From the NCBI GenBank assembly GCA_028717865.1, contig JAQUMZ010000220.1, positions 1-5,157 of the forward strand: a stretch of 5,157 nucleotides of DNA. Direction: 5' to 3'. The notes beneath the pieces were generated by a model. That model was not told the origin of the DNA, did not search any database, and saw only the letters and a program-made list of their open reading frames with translations. Positions 1-5,157 of the stretch are shown piece after piece. How positions within the stretch are numbered: position 1 is the first letter of the stretch; every line of letters begins with the position of its first letter. This DNA comes from Elusimicrobiota bacterium (lineage in GTDB: Bacteria; Elusimicrobiota; Elusimicrobia; UBA1565; UBA9628). Made by a program: the position numbers and the translations under genes.

Positions 1-953
1 CCCGGGAAGTCACGGGCGCCCGCAACCTCGTCATGGCGGGCGGCTGCGCCTTGAATTGCGTGGCCAACGGCTTGATCGCCCGCGAGAGGATATTCGACCG
101 GCTCTTCATCCAGCCCGCGGCCGGAGACGCCGGCGGGGCCCTGGGCGCGGCCCTGCTGACCTGGCACGAGTACCTAGGCCGGCCGAGGGTCCCGGCCGTT
201 CCCGACGCGCAGAAGGGGTCCTATCTCGGGCCGCGCTACTCGAACGAGGCCATCGCGGAAGTCCTCCAGGGCTTCGGCGCCAAAGCCACGCTTTATTCCG
301 ACGCGGAGCTGCCCGCCCGGGTGGCGGAGCTCATCGCGGCGCAGAAGGTGGTCGGGCTCTTCGGCGGCCGCATGGAGTTCGGGCCGCGCGCCCTGGGAGC
401 GCGCAGCATAGTCGGCGACGCGCGCAGCCCCAAGATGCAGTCCCAGATGAACCTCAAGATCAAGTTCCGCGAGTCGTTCCGGCCGTTCGCTCCCAGCGTG
501 CTGGCCGAGCGGGCGAGCGAGTATTTCGACGGGGAGGCGGACAGTCCCTACATGCTGCTGGTGGCCGCGGTCAAGGACCAGAAGCGGCTGCCCTCGGACG
601 AGCGGATGAAGGGCCTGTTCGGCATCGACAAGCTCAACGTGCCGCGCAGCGTCGTGCCCGCCATCACCCACGTGGATTATTCGGCGCGCCTGCAGACCGT
701 GTCGGACCGGACCAATCCCCGCTACCACCGGATCATCAAGGCCTTCCACGACCGCACGCAATGTCCGGTCATCATCAACACCAGTTTCAACATCCGGGGC
801 GAGCCCATCGTCTGCCGTCCCGAAGAGGCCTACCGTTGCTTCATGTTCACGGAGATGGACGCCCTGGTGCTGGAGAACTACGTACTGCTCAAGGAAGACC
901 AGCCGCCCCTTCCCGGCGCGGAGGAGCACAAAAAGCGCTTTAAGCTGGATTGA
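1..953 (+). CDS. Carbamoyltransferase, NodU/CmcH family (3' part; 5' end outside window)
   Basis: The family transfers a carbamoyl group from carbamoyl phosphate, via a carbamoyl-adenylate, to a hydroxyl on a sugar or natural product; known members act on Nod factors, cephamycin, tobramycin and saxitoxin. The frame is open from base 3, giving 316 visible residues against about 570-600 for the family, so roughly the N-terminal half is missing. The first residues (MAGGCALNCVANG, from 33) are the end of the Kae1/YrdC-linked catalytic domain. The C-terminal domain starts near LGPRYS (about 225) and carries GGRMEFGPRALG (363-398), a following FRESFRPFAPSVL block, and NTSFNIRGEP (777-806), all hallmark motifs. 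No frameshift or lost motif is visible. The next gene begins 1 bp after the stop. Family assignment is very secure; the acceptor substrate cannot be read from the sequence. The ATG at 33 is internal, not the start. Confidence 0.95.
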   Translation, partial: REVTGARNLVMAGGCALNCVANGLIARERIFDRLFIQPAAGDAGGALGAALLTWHEYLGRPRVPAVPDAQKGSYLGPRYSNEAIAEVLQGFGAKATLYSDAELPARVAELIAAQKVVGLFGGRMEFGPRALGARSIVGDARSPKMQSQMNLKIKFRESFRPFAPSVLAERASEYFDGEADSPYMLLVAAVKDQKRLPSDERMKGLFGIDKLNVPRSVVPAITHVDYSARLQTVSDRTNPRYHRIIKAFHDRTQCPVIINTSFNIRGEPIVCRPEEAYRCFMFTEMDALVLENYVLLKEDQPPLPGAEEHKKRFKLD

Positions 954-954
954 T

Positions 955-1368
955 ATGCTCATCAAGGTCAATTGGAATCCTTCCGGAAGCGAACTGCGGA
1001 AATTCGGCCTGGTCATCCTGGCCGGTTTCGGGCTCATCGGCGGGCTGGCGTTCTGGAGGGGCCGCCATTGCGCCGCGGCCTGCTTATGGACGGCGGCCGC
1101 AGCCGTCGAGGTCGCCGCGCTGGCCGCGCCGCGCCTGGCCGCGGTGTTTTACCAGGCCTGGATGGCTTTCGGCTTCGCGATGGGGACCGTGGTCTCCACC
1201 GCCGCCTTGCTGGCCTTTTTCTACCTGATCGTCACGCCGATCGGGCTGGTCATGCGGCTGTTGGGGCGCGATGCCTTGAACCTGCGCCGGCCGCGCGGGG
1301 CGGCCGGGTCGTATTGGGTCGAGCATCCGGATTTGGCGGACAAAAGAAGCCTGGAGCGGCTCTTTTGA
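955..1368 (+). CDS. SxtJ-family integral membrane protein
   Basis: A 137-residue protein with three likely membrane helices: about residues 17-34, 40-58 and 73-100. The third ends in the sequence TPIGLVMRLLGRD, and a basic stretch (RRPRG) and a SYWV motif follow before the C-terminal ERLF. This pattern (TPIG, RLLGRD, SYW near the C-terminus) is typical of the SxtJ family, named from the saxitoxin cluster and usually encoded directly after a carbamoyltransferase, as here. Its biochemical function is not established. The ATG lies 1 bp past the carbamoyltransferase stop. The nearest strong Shine-Dalgarno-like sequence (GGAGGAG, 920-926) is about 28 bases upstream, too far to serve, so translation probably depends on coupling to the upstream gene. 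The inferred role is membrane anchoring or partnering of the carbamoyltransferase. Confidence 0.85.
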   Translation: MLIKVNWNPSGSELRKFGLVILAGFGLIGGLAFWRGRHCAAACLWTAAAAVEVAALAAPRLAAVFYQAWMAFGFAMGTVVSTAALLAFFYLIVTPIGLVMRLLGRDALNLRRPRGAAGSYWVEHPDLADKRSLERLF

Positions 1369-1378
1369 AAGACGGTTC

Positions 1379-1385
1379 GGGAGGG
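1379..1385 (+). promoter_or_regulatory. Ribosome binding site of the DUF5989 gene
   Basis: GGGAGGG, nine bases upstream of the ATG at 1395. It decides the start of a gene whose frame is open for a further 420 bases upstream. Confidence 0.7.
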
Positions 1386-1394
1386 CAACGGAGC

Positions 1395-1553
1395 ATGGAC
1401 AGGCCGAGCTTGATCGGGGATTTTTGGGCGTTTCTGAAGGAAAACAAGAAGTGGTGGCTGCTGCCCATGGTCATCATACTTCTGATTTTCGCCGGCCTGG
1501 TCATGTTCACCGGTTCCTCGGCGGTGGCGCCTTTCGTCTATACGTTGTTTTGA
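1395..1553 (+). CDS. DUF5989 family small membrane protein (52 aa)
   Basis: A 52-residue protein with an N-terminal amphipathic stretch (FWAFLKENKKWW, residues 10-21), one membrane helix at about 21-41, and a conserved-looking end, GSSAVAPFVYTLF (residues 40-52). The KKWWLLP entry to the helix and the SAVAPF-YTLF ending match DUF5989 proteins, which sit beside carbamoyltransferase and SxtJ genes and correspond in position to SxtK. Function is unknown. The start is supported by a good ribosome site, GGGAGGG at 1379-1385, nine bases before the ATG, and the preceding gene ends 26 bp upstream. The same frame stays open back to 972, but that part overlaps the SxtJ gene and resembles nothing, so the short form is preferred. 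The full-length helix and intact C-terminus argue that this is a complete gene. Confidence 0.85.
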   Translation: MDRPSLIGDFWAFLKENKKWWLLPMVIILLIFAGLVMFTGSSAVAPFVYTLF

Positions 1554-1556
1554 CGA

Positions 1557-2906
1557 TCAACGCTTCGCGACGATGACGGCGCCGCCGGTCCCGCCTCCGG
1601 CGCACGCCGCCGCCATGCCCAGGCGGGCCCCGGGGTCTTCCCGCAGCGAGTAGAGCAGGTTCAGAAGCAGGCGCGTGCCGGTGGCGCCCAGGGGATGGCC
1701 CAGCGCGATGGAGCCGCCGTTGGGGTTGAGCGCGCCGGCGGCGTCCTTGGCGGCCCAATCGCAGCCGTATTTATCCCGGCCCAGCTTGAAGATCGACAGC
1801 ACGGTCGCGGCGAAGGGTTCGTGGAGCTCGATGCGGTCGAGTTGCGCGAATGATACTCCCGCCCGTTCCAAGGCCAGGGGCGCGGCCAGGGCCGGCGAGA
1901 CGCCCATGAAGGCCGGGTCGTTGCCGACGTAGCCCCAGGAGAGCAGTTCGGCCAGGATGGTCAGGCCCAGTTCCCGGGCGCGCCCCGCCTCGGCCACGAT
2001 CAGGGCCGAGGCTCCATCGGAGCGTCCGCATGAGTTGAAGGGCGTCACCGTGGCCCGGCTGCGGTCCGGAGCGTAGGCCAGGCCGCCCATGAATCCGCCG
2101 TAATCGTCGAAAAAGCGTTTGAACGGATAGGCCGTGGAGTCGAACAGCGGGGGGGCCTTGGCGAATAGCCGGGGCTTGGCGGGCAGTTCCTCGCGCAGGC
2201 GGGGATATTCGTCCTTTTCCAGGAGGCGCTTTCCGTCCTTGACCGCCGGGACTACGTGGGAGGCGTAGAAGCCGCGGTCCCAGGCGGCCAGGGTGCGGCG
2301 GAAGCTTTCGCGGGCGTAGCGGTCCTGCTCGTCGCGGCCGATGCCGTAGACCTGGGCGCAAATCTCCGCGGTGGCCGCCATGCCGACCTTGCGCACGGGG
2401 TCGGTCAAGCCCTCTTCCATGGCGTCTACGATGCTGGCCGCGGGGTCGTCCCAGAGCGTCGGCCATTTTTCCCTCACCGCGGCCAGGCTGCGCAGGCAGC
2501 GCTCCGCGCGCGAGCCCTCGATGGTGTAGGGCAGGCGGGACATGCTTTCCGTGCCGCCCACTATGTAGAGCGAGCCTTCGCCCGCCAGGATGCGGCGGGC
2601 GGCTTCGCAAGCCGCCTCCAACGAGGAGAGGCAGTTGTTCTGCACGGTGAGCGATTGCGCCTTCTCGGGCAGCCCGCTTTCGAGCAGCACGACCCGGGCG
2701 ATGTTCGGGGCCGAAAAGGTCTGGCCCACCCAGCCCACGAGCAGGCCGTCCACGGCCGCGGGATCGAGGCGCGCGGACTCCAGGACGGCCTTGACGGCCA
2801 GGCGCATCAGGGCGGCGGGCGGCAGATCCGCCAGTCCGCGGGCGAAATGGCCTATCGGGGTCCGGGCGCCGGCGCAGAGGACGACGGTTTTGGAGGCCGA
2901 ACGCAT
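1557..2906 (-). CDS. Thiolase (acetyl-CoA acyltransferase), FadI / trifunctional-protein-beta-like
   Basis: Thiolases cleave 3-ketoacyl-CoA with CoA to give acetyl-CoA and a shortened acyl-CoA, or run the reverse condensation. At 449 residues it is close to FadI-type enzymes (about 436) and longer than the usual 390-400 of acetoacetyl-CoA thiolases. Visible catalytic elements: nucleophile Cys92 in QNNCLSS, His362 in HEPFA, His404 in ALGHPLGATG, and second Cys435 in CAGGGTGG. The HE-FA motif, in place of NEAFA, is the mark of the FadI/HADHB group; here its third residue is Pro instead of the usual Ala. No FadJ-type hydratase/dehydrogenase partner lies within the window. The start is tightly limited: an in-frame TAA lies three codons upstream and the first beta strand (TVVLCAGARTPIG) begins at residue 7. 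There is no Shine-Dalgarno sequence. Degradative versus biosynthetic direction cannot be told. Confidence 0.93.
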   Translation of the reverse strand: MRSASKTVVLCAGARTPIGHFARGLADLPPAALMRLAVKAVLESARLDPAAVDGLLVGWVGQTFSAPNIARVVLLESGLPEKAQSLTVQNNCLSSLEAACEAARRILAGEGSLYIVGGTESMSRLPYTIEGSRAERCLRSLAAVREKWPTLWDDPAASIVDAMEEGLTDPVRKVGMAATAEICAQVYGIGRDEQDRYARESFRRTLAAWDRGFYASHVVPAVKDGKRLLEKDEYPRLREELPAKPRLFAKAPPLFDSTAYPFKRFFDDYGGFMGGLAYAPDRSRATVTPFNSCGRSDGASALIVAEAGRARELGLTILAELLSWGYVGNDPAFMGVSPALAAPLALERAGVSFAQLDRIELHEPFAATVLSIFKLGRDKYGCDWAAKDAAGALNPNGGSIALGHPLGATGTRLLLNLLYSLREDPGARLGMAAACAGGGTGGAVIVAKR

Positions 2907-2941
2907 GCGCCATTATAATGGTTCGGGCGGCGCATCCGCAA
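2906..2941 (-). promoter_or_regulatory. Predicted promoter of the thiolase gene, probably leaderless
   Basis: Read on the minus strand: a -35-like TTGCGG (2941-2936; matches TTG of the consensus), an 18-bp spacer, and a perfect TATAAT (2917-2912). Only five bases separate the hexamer from the A of the ATG at 2906, so transcription should begin at, or one base into, the start codon. The lack of any purine-rich ribosome site upstream of the ATG fits a leaderless mRNA. This is prediction from sequence only. Confidence 0.55.
2910..2921. repeat. 12-bp perfect palindrome CCATTATAATGG holding a TATAAT on each strand
   Basis: The sequence is its own reverse complement. It contains TATAAT on the plus strand (2914-2919) and on the minus strand (2917-2912). 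The plus-strand copy also has a TTGGAG (2890-2895) 18 bp upstream, mirroring the minus-strand arrangement. It could act as a symmetric -10 element driving transcription both ways, or as an operator overlapping the promoter. Confidence 0.6.
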
Positions 2942-2942
2942 A

Positions 2943-2951
2943 TGATATAAT
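2943..2951 (+). promoter_or_regulatory. Extended -10 promoter for the glycosyltransferase operon
   Basis: TGATATAAT is a perfect extended -10 (TGn followed by TATAAT at 2946-2951). A start of transcription near 2958 would leave a leader of about 27 bases before the ATG at 2985. The upstream -35 candidate (TTCGGG, 2922-2927, 18-bp spacer) is poor, which an extended -10 can tolerate. It is the best promoter candidate for the + strand genes from 2985 onward. Confidence 0.6.
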
Positions 2952-2960
2952 TCGGCGTCT

Positions 2961-2970
2961 ACGTCGACGT
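2961..2970. repeat. 10-bp palindrome ACGTCGACGT in the leader region
   Basis: A perfect self-complementary sequence just downstream of the predicted transcription start of the glycosyltransferase operon. It could be a repressor half-site pair or chance in GC-rich DNA; there is no second copy in the window to support an operator. Confidence 0.4.
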
Positions 2971-2984
2971 TCTCGGTTCGAGAG

Positions 2985-4322
2985 ATGTCCAAGATCGTCT
3001 TCATCGGCAGCCATTTGGGCTACCCCATGGATCGGACTCCTTTGGGGGGCGGCGCCATGGTGGGCATGCGGCTCGTCGAGCACTGGAGCCGCCGGCGCTC
3101 GTGCGAGCTGGCCGTGCTGGGCTCCGGACCCGTTAGCCCGGCTCCGGGCTCGGACTACGCGCGCCTCCCCGAGGCGTGCGCCTACGATCCGGTGCGGCTT
3201 TCCGAGCTCCAATACGCCCGCTTTTGCCGGGATTTTGAATCGGCGACGACGCGCTGGCTGCTGGAACGCCGCGGCCGTTTCGCGCCGTGCGATACCTGCG
3301 TGCTCGTAAACGACGTCGCCGAGGGCCCCACGCTGGGCGCCCTGGCCCGGGCCGGCTATCCGATCGTCTCGCTCTGGCACGTGGACGTGGTCGATTACTT
3401 CAACAAGCTGTATTTGCACGGCCTGGTTTCTCCGGAGCGGCTCACCCGCCTCTATGAGCGCTGCCGGAGCTGGGGCTTGGCGAGCGCGGTCCCGGACCTG
3501 CTGCGCGTCGTCTTCGAAAAGCAAAGCGAGACCGTGGCCCGCTCCGCGCGTCTGATCGTGCCCTCGCGCGGGGTGGCCGAGACCCTGAACCGCTGCTATG
3601 ACGGCGTCGTCGGCGGTCCGCGCCTGGCCGAGCGCATCCGGGTGGTGCCCTGGGGCGCCTTCGCGCCGGAGGAGCTCCCCGCGCCCGCCCCGGAGTCGCT
3701 GGACGAGTTGCGCGCGCGCTACGGCATCGGTCCCGATACGCTGACGCTCATTACCCTGAGCCGCATCGCGCCCGAGAAAGGCATACATATCCTGATCGAG
3801 GCGCTGCGGCGGCTCCAGGCGCAAGGCCGGCTGGGCGCGCGCCCCGTGGTCCTGCTGATCTGCGGCGAGGCGGCCTTCATGCAGGGCTCGGCGTATTCGC
3901 GCCGGATCCGCGCGGCGGCCGCGGGTCTGCGCGGGGTGCGGGTCAATTTTCCGGGTTATCTCGACGAGCGGGCCAAGCGCGCGCACCTGGCCATTTCCAG
4001 CCTCTTCGTGTCCCCCTCGGTGCACGAGAGCTACGGCCTCACCGTGGTGGAGGCCATGCAGGCCGGCCTGCCCGTGCTGGCCAGCGACCACTACGGCGTG
4101 CGCGACATTCTGGACGGCGGCTGCGGGCGCGTGGCGCCCTACGCCAGCCTCTCCGAGGCGCCCGACAGCTTGGCCCAAGCCCTGTCCGAGCTGGTCGCCG
4201 ACCCCGGGCGCTTGGCGGGCATGGGCCGGCTGGCCCGCGAGCGCGCCGCCGGCATGCCTTTTTCCGCCGCGGCCGACGCCGTGCTGGAGGAGTGCCGCCG
4301 CGTCTTGGAGGTCCATTCGTGA
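2985..4322 (+). CDS. Glycosyltransferase family 4 (GT-B fold)
   Basis: A 445-residue retaining glycosyltransferase that should move a sugar from a nucleotide-sugar donor to a lipid, glycan or metabolite acceptor in the cytoplasm or at the inner membrane face. The N-terminal Rossmann domain (residues 1 to about 205) begins KIVFIGSHLG and has a PLGGGA glycine loop at 19-24. The C-terminal donor-binding domain (about 215-445) shows LSRIAPEKG (258-266; Arg260 and Lys265 in the usual phosphate-contact positions) and the E-x7-E motif with Glu348 and Glu356 in HESYGLTVVEAM. There is no signal peptide or membrane helix. An in-frame stop at 2943 and no other start codon before 2985 fix the start; the only ribosome-site-like bases (GAGAG) touch the ATG. 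It overlaps the next gene by 4 bp. Substrates cannot be assigned. Confidence 0.93.
   Translation: MSKIVFIGSHLGYPMDRTPLGGGAMVGMRLVEHWSRRRSCELAVLGSGPVSPAPGSDYARLPEACAYDPVRLSELQYARFCRDFESATTRWLLERRGRFAPCDTCVLVNDVAEGPTLGALARAGYPIVSLWHVDVVDYFNKLYLHGLVSPERLTRLYERCRSWGLASAVPDLLRVVFEKQSETVARSARLIVPSRGVAETLNRCYDGVVGGPRLAERIRVVPWGAFAPEELPAPAPESLDELRARYGIGPDTLTLITLSRIAPEKGIHILIEALRRLQAQGRLGARPVVLLICGEAAFMQGSAYSRRIRAAAAGLRGVRVNFPGYLDERAKRAHLAISSLFVSPSVHESYGLTVVEAMQAGLPVLASDHYGVRDILDGGCGRVAPYASLSEAPDSLAQALSELVADPGRLAGMGRLARERAAGMPFSAAADAVLEECRRVLEVHS
4307..4322 (+). promoter_or_regulatory. Ribosome site and GTGA stop/start overlap between glycosyltransferase and acetyltransferase
   Basis: GGAGG at 4307-4311 lies seven bases before a GTG at 4319. 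This GTG overlaps the glycosyltransferase TGA (4320-4322) as GTGA. The arrangement points to translational coupling and picks 4319 as the start over the in-frame GTG at 4292, whose GGAGGA directly abuts it. Confidence 0.75.
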
Positions 4323-4852
4323 ACCCGCTGGTCGGACGCCGGCTGCAGCTGCGCCCGCTGCTGGAAAGCCAGGCCGAGTTGCTGTTCGAGGCCGTGGATT
4401 CCTCGCGCGCGCTTCTGCGGCGCCGCCTGGGTTGGGCGGCCGGGGCCGACCTGGACTCCTGCCGGGAATTCATCCGAGCCGCGAGCCGGGCCGTAGCCGC
4501 CGAGACCTTCGGGTTCTTCGAGACGCGCTCGGGCGCCCTGGTGGGAGTCGGCGCCGTGCGCGCCCGGGCGGATGTTCCCGGGCTGGCGGATTTTTCCTTG
4601 TGGGTTCGCTCCGATCGGCAGGATCGGGGTTACGCCAAGGAGGCGGGCAGGCTGCTGGCGGCCAATGCCTGGCGGCGCAGATCCCTGAAGAAACTCCGCG
4701 TCCGGATCGATCCGGCCAACCGGGCGGCGCGCAAGGTCCTGCGTCGGCTGGGTTTCCGCTACGAGGGCCGCCTGCGCCGCGAGAAGCGCCTCAACGGCCG
4801 TTGGATCGATCAGGAATGCTGGGGTTTGCTGCGCGGGGAATGGGAGGGTTAA
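4319..4852 (+). CDS. GNAT acetyltransferase, RimJ/RimL-like
   Basis: A 177-residue protein of the GNAT fold that transfers acetyl from acetyl-CoA to an amino group; relatives include the ribosomal-protein N-acetyltransferases RimJ and RimL and enzymes acting on small molecules or antibiotics. It opens with the typical first strand (LVGRRLQLRPL). The acetyl-CoA pyrophosphate loop is QDRGYA (residues 101-106, Q-x-x-G-x-A), and the late motif runs DPANRAARKVLRRLGFRYEG (131-150), followed by GRWIDQECWGLLRGEW. Length and motif order are complete. The GTG start is chosen for its well-spaced ribosome site and 4-bp overlap with the glycosyltransferase. The next gene follows one base after the TAA. 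A target cannot be named; modification of a sugar made with the neighbouring glycosyltransferase is only a guess from context. Confidence 0.9.
   Translation: MNPLVGRRLQLRPLLESQAELLFEAVDSSRALLRRRLGWAAGADLDSCREFIRAASRAVAAETFGFFETRSGALVGVGAVRARADVPGLADFSLWVRSDRQDRGYAKEAGRLLAANAWRRRSLKKLRVRIDPANRAARKVLRRLGFRYEGRLRREKRLNGRWIDQECWGLLRGEWEG
4842..4848 (+). promoter_or_regulatory. Ribosome binding site of the second thiolase
   Basis: GGGAGGG inside the last codons of the acetyltransferase, five bases before the GTG at 4854. It supports GTG as the start of the truncated gene. Confidence 0.75.
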
Positions 4853-4853
4853 G

Positions 4854-5157
4854 GTGAACGATCGGCAGGCCGTGGTCGTGGCGGCCGTGCGCTCTCCGGT
4901 GGGGCGCTACGGCGGAGCGCTGGCCGGAGTGCGGCCGGACGATTTGGCGTCCGCGGTCCTCGCGGCCGCGCTGAAGAAAGCGCCGGGTCTGGATCCAGCC
5001 GAGGTTTCCGACGTGTATCTGGGCTGCGCCAACCAGGCCGGGGAAGACAACCGCAACGTCGCCCGCATGGCCCTGTTGCTGGCCGGGCTGCCGGCCTCGG
5101 TTCCGGGCTGCACGGTCAACCGCTTGTGCGCCTCCGGTTTGGAGGCCGTCAACTGCG
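4854..5157 (+). CDS. Thiolase, PcaF/PaaJ-type acetyl-CoA acyltransferase (5' part; runs off the window)
   Basis: The first 101 codons of a second thiolase, starting at GTG one base after the acetyltransferase stop. The N-terminus reads VVVAAVRSPVGRYGG, followed by DVYLGCANQAGEDNRNVAR (residues 53-71) and the nucleophile region TVNRLCASGLEAV with Cys92. The GCANQAGEDNRNVAR block is characteristic of beta-ketoadipyl-CoA thiolases (PcaF/PaaJ) and closely related acetyl-CoA C-acyltransferases of about 400 residues. The other catalytic motifs (NEAFA, GHP, CxG) would lie beyond the window. It clearly belongs to a different thiolase subgroup from the minus-strand gene ending at 1557, whose nucleophile motif is QNNCLSS. 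Aromatic ring degradation cannot be claimed without the rest of the operon. Confidence 0.92.
   Translation, partial: MNDRQAVVVAAVRSPVGRYGGALAGVRPDDLASAVLAAALKKAPGLDPAEVSDVYLGCANQAGEDNRNVARMALLLAGLPASVPGCTVNRLCASGLEAVNC

Noticed and set aside
174..1037. A 287-codon minus-strand frame opposite the carbamoyltransferase
   Set aside because: The plus strand carries several diagnostic carbamoyltransferase motifs over the same span; the antisense product matches nothing.
972..1553. A 193-codon plus-strand frame running into the DUF5989 gene
   Set aside because: Only its last 52 codons look like protein. The rest is an Arg/Gly-rich shadow of the SxtJ gene, and the ribosome site at 1379-1385 supports the short start.
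1543..1562. Inverted repeat CGTTG/CAACG (10-base loop) across the convergent stops, considered as a terminator
   Set aside because: The stem is only 5 bp with no T-run after it, and the facing stop codons create part of the symmetry.
1771..2913. A 380-codon minus-strand frame, and plus-strand frames at 2256-2918 and 2590-3309, across the thiolase
   Set aside because: All overlap the well-supported thiolase and give Arg/Gly/Pro-rich sequence with no domain.
2913..4316. A 467-codon open frame on the minus strand opposite the glycosyltransferase
   Set aside because: The plus strand encodes a full GT4 protein with clear motifs. The antisense product is low-complexity, rich in Arg, Ala, Gly and His, with no recognisable domain, as expected for mirror frames in GC-rich DNA.
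4292..4318. An upstream GTG start for the acetyltransferase
   Set aside because: Its GGAGGA directly touches the codon, the added residues do not look like GNAT sequence, and the GTG at 4319 has an ideal ribosome site and the GTGA overlap.

Overview
This is a GC-rich, densely packed bacterial window with five complete protein genes and one partial gene at each edge. The layout, with very short or overlapping gene junctions, SxtJ/DUF5989-type small membrane proteins and a FadI-like thiolase, suggests a Gram-negative chromosome, possibly from an uncultured, metagenome-type lineage. Nothing here fixes the phylum. There are no rRNA, tRNA, CRISPR, insertion-sequence or phage features.

Left block (1-1553, + strand): the 3' half of a NodU/CmcH-type carbamoyltransferase. 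A SxtJ-family three-helix membrane protein follows after 1 bp, then a 52-residue DUF5989 single-helix protein. The order matches the carbamoyltransferase-SxtJ-small-protein set first named in saxitoxin clusters and also found in bacteria that make no saxitoxin. The likely role is O-carbamoylation of a cell-surface sugar or secondary metabolite at the membrane. The acceptor is unknown and the 5' part of the operon is outside the window.

Middle (1557-2906, - strand): a complete 449-residue thiolase of the FadI / trifunctional-protein-beta type. It converges on the DUF5989 gene with only 3 bp between the stop codons. Its start codon has no Shine-Dalgarno sequence and lies where transcription from a perfect TATAAT should begin, so its mRNA is probably leaderless.

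Divergent control region (2907-2984): 78 bp with a 12-bp palindrome that forms a TATAAT on both strands, a second extended -10 on the + strand, a 10-bp palindrome and a small hairpin at the next gene's start.

Right block (2985-5157, + strand): a GT4 glycosyltransferase, a RimJ/RimL-type GNAT acetyltransferase (GTGA overlap) and the first 101 codons of a second thiolase of the PcaF/PaaJ type (1-bp gap). They look like one translationally coupled operon. It joins surface or metabolite glycosylation and acetylation with acyl-CoA chemistry, and I cannot name one pathway using all three.

I see no clearly new system. The most interesting items are the carbamoyltransferase/SxtJ/DUF5989 set and the compact divergent promoter with a predicted leaderless transcript.
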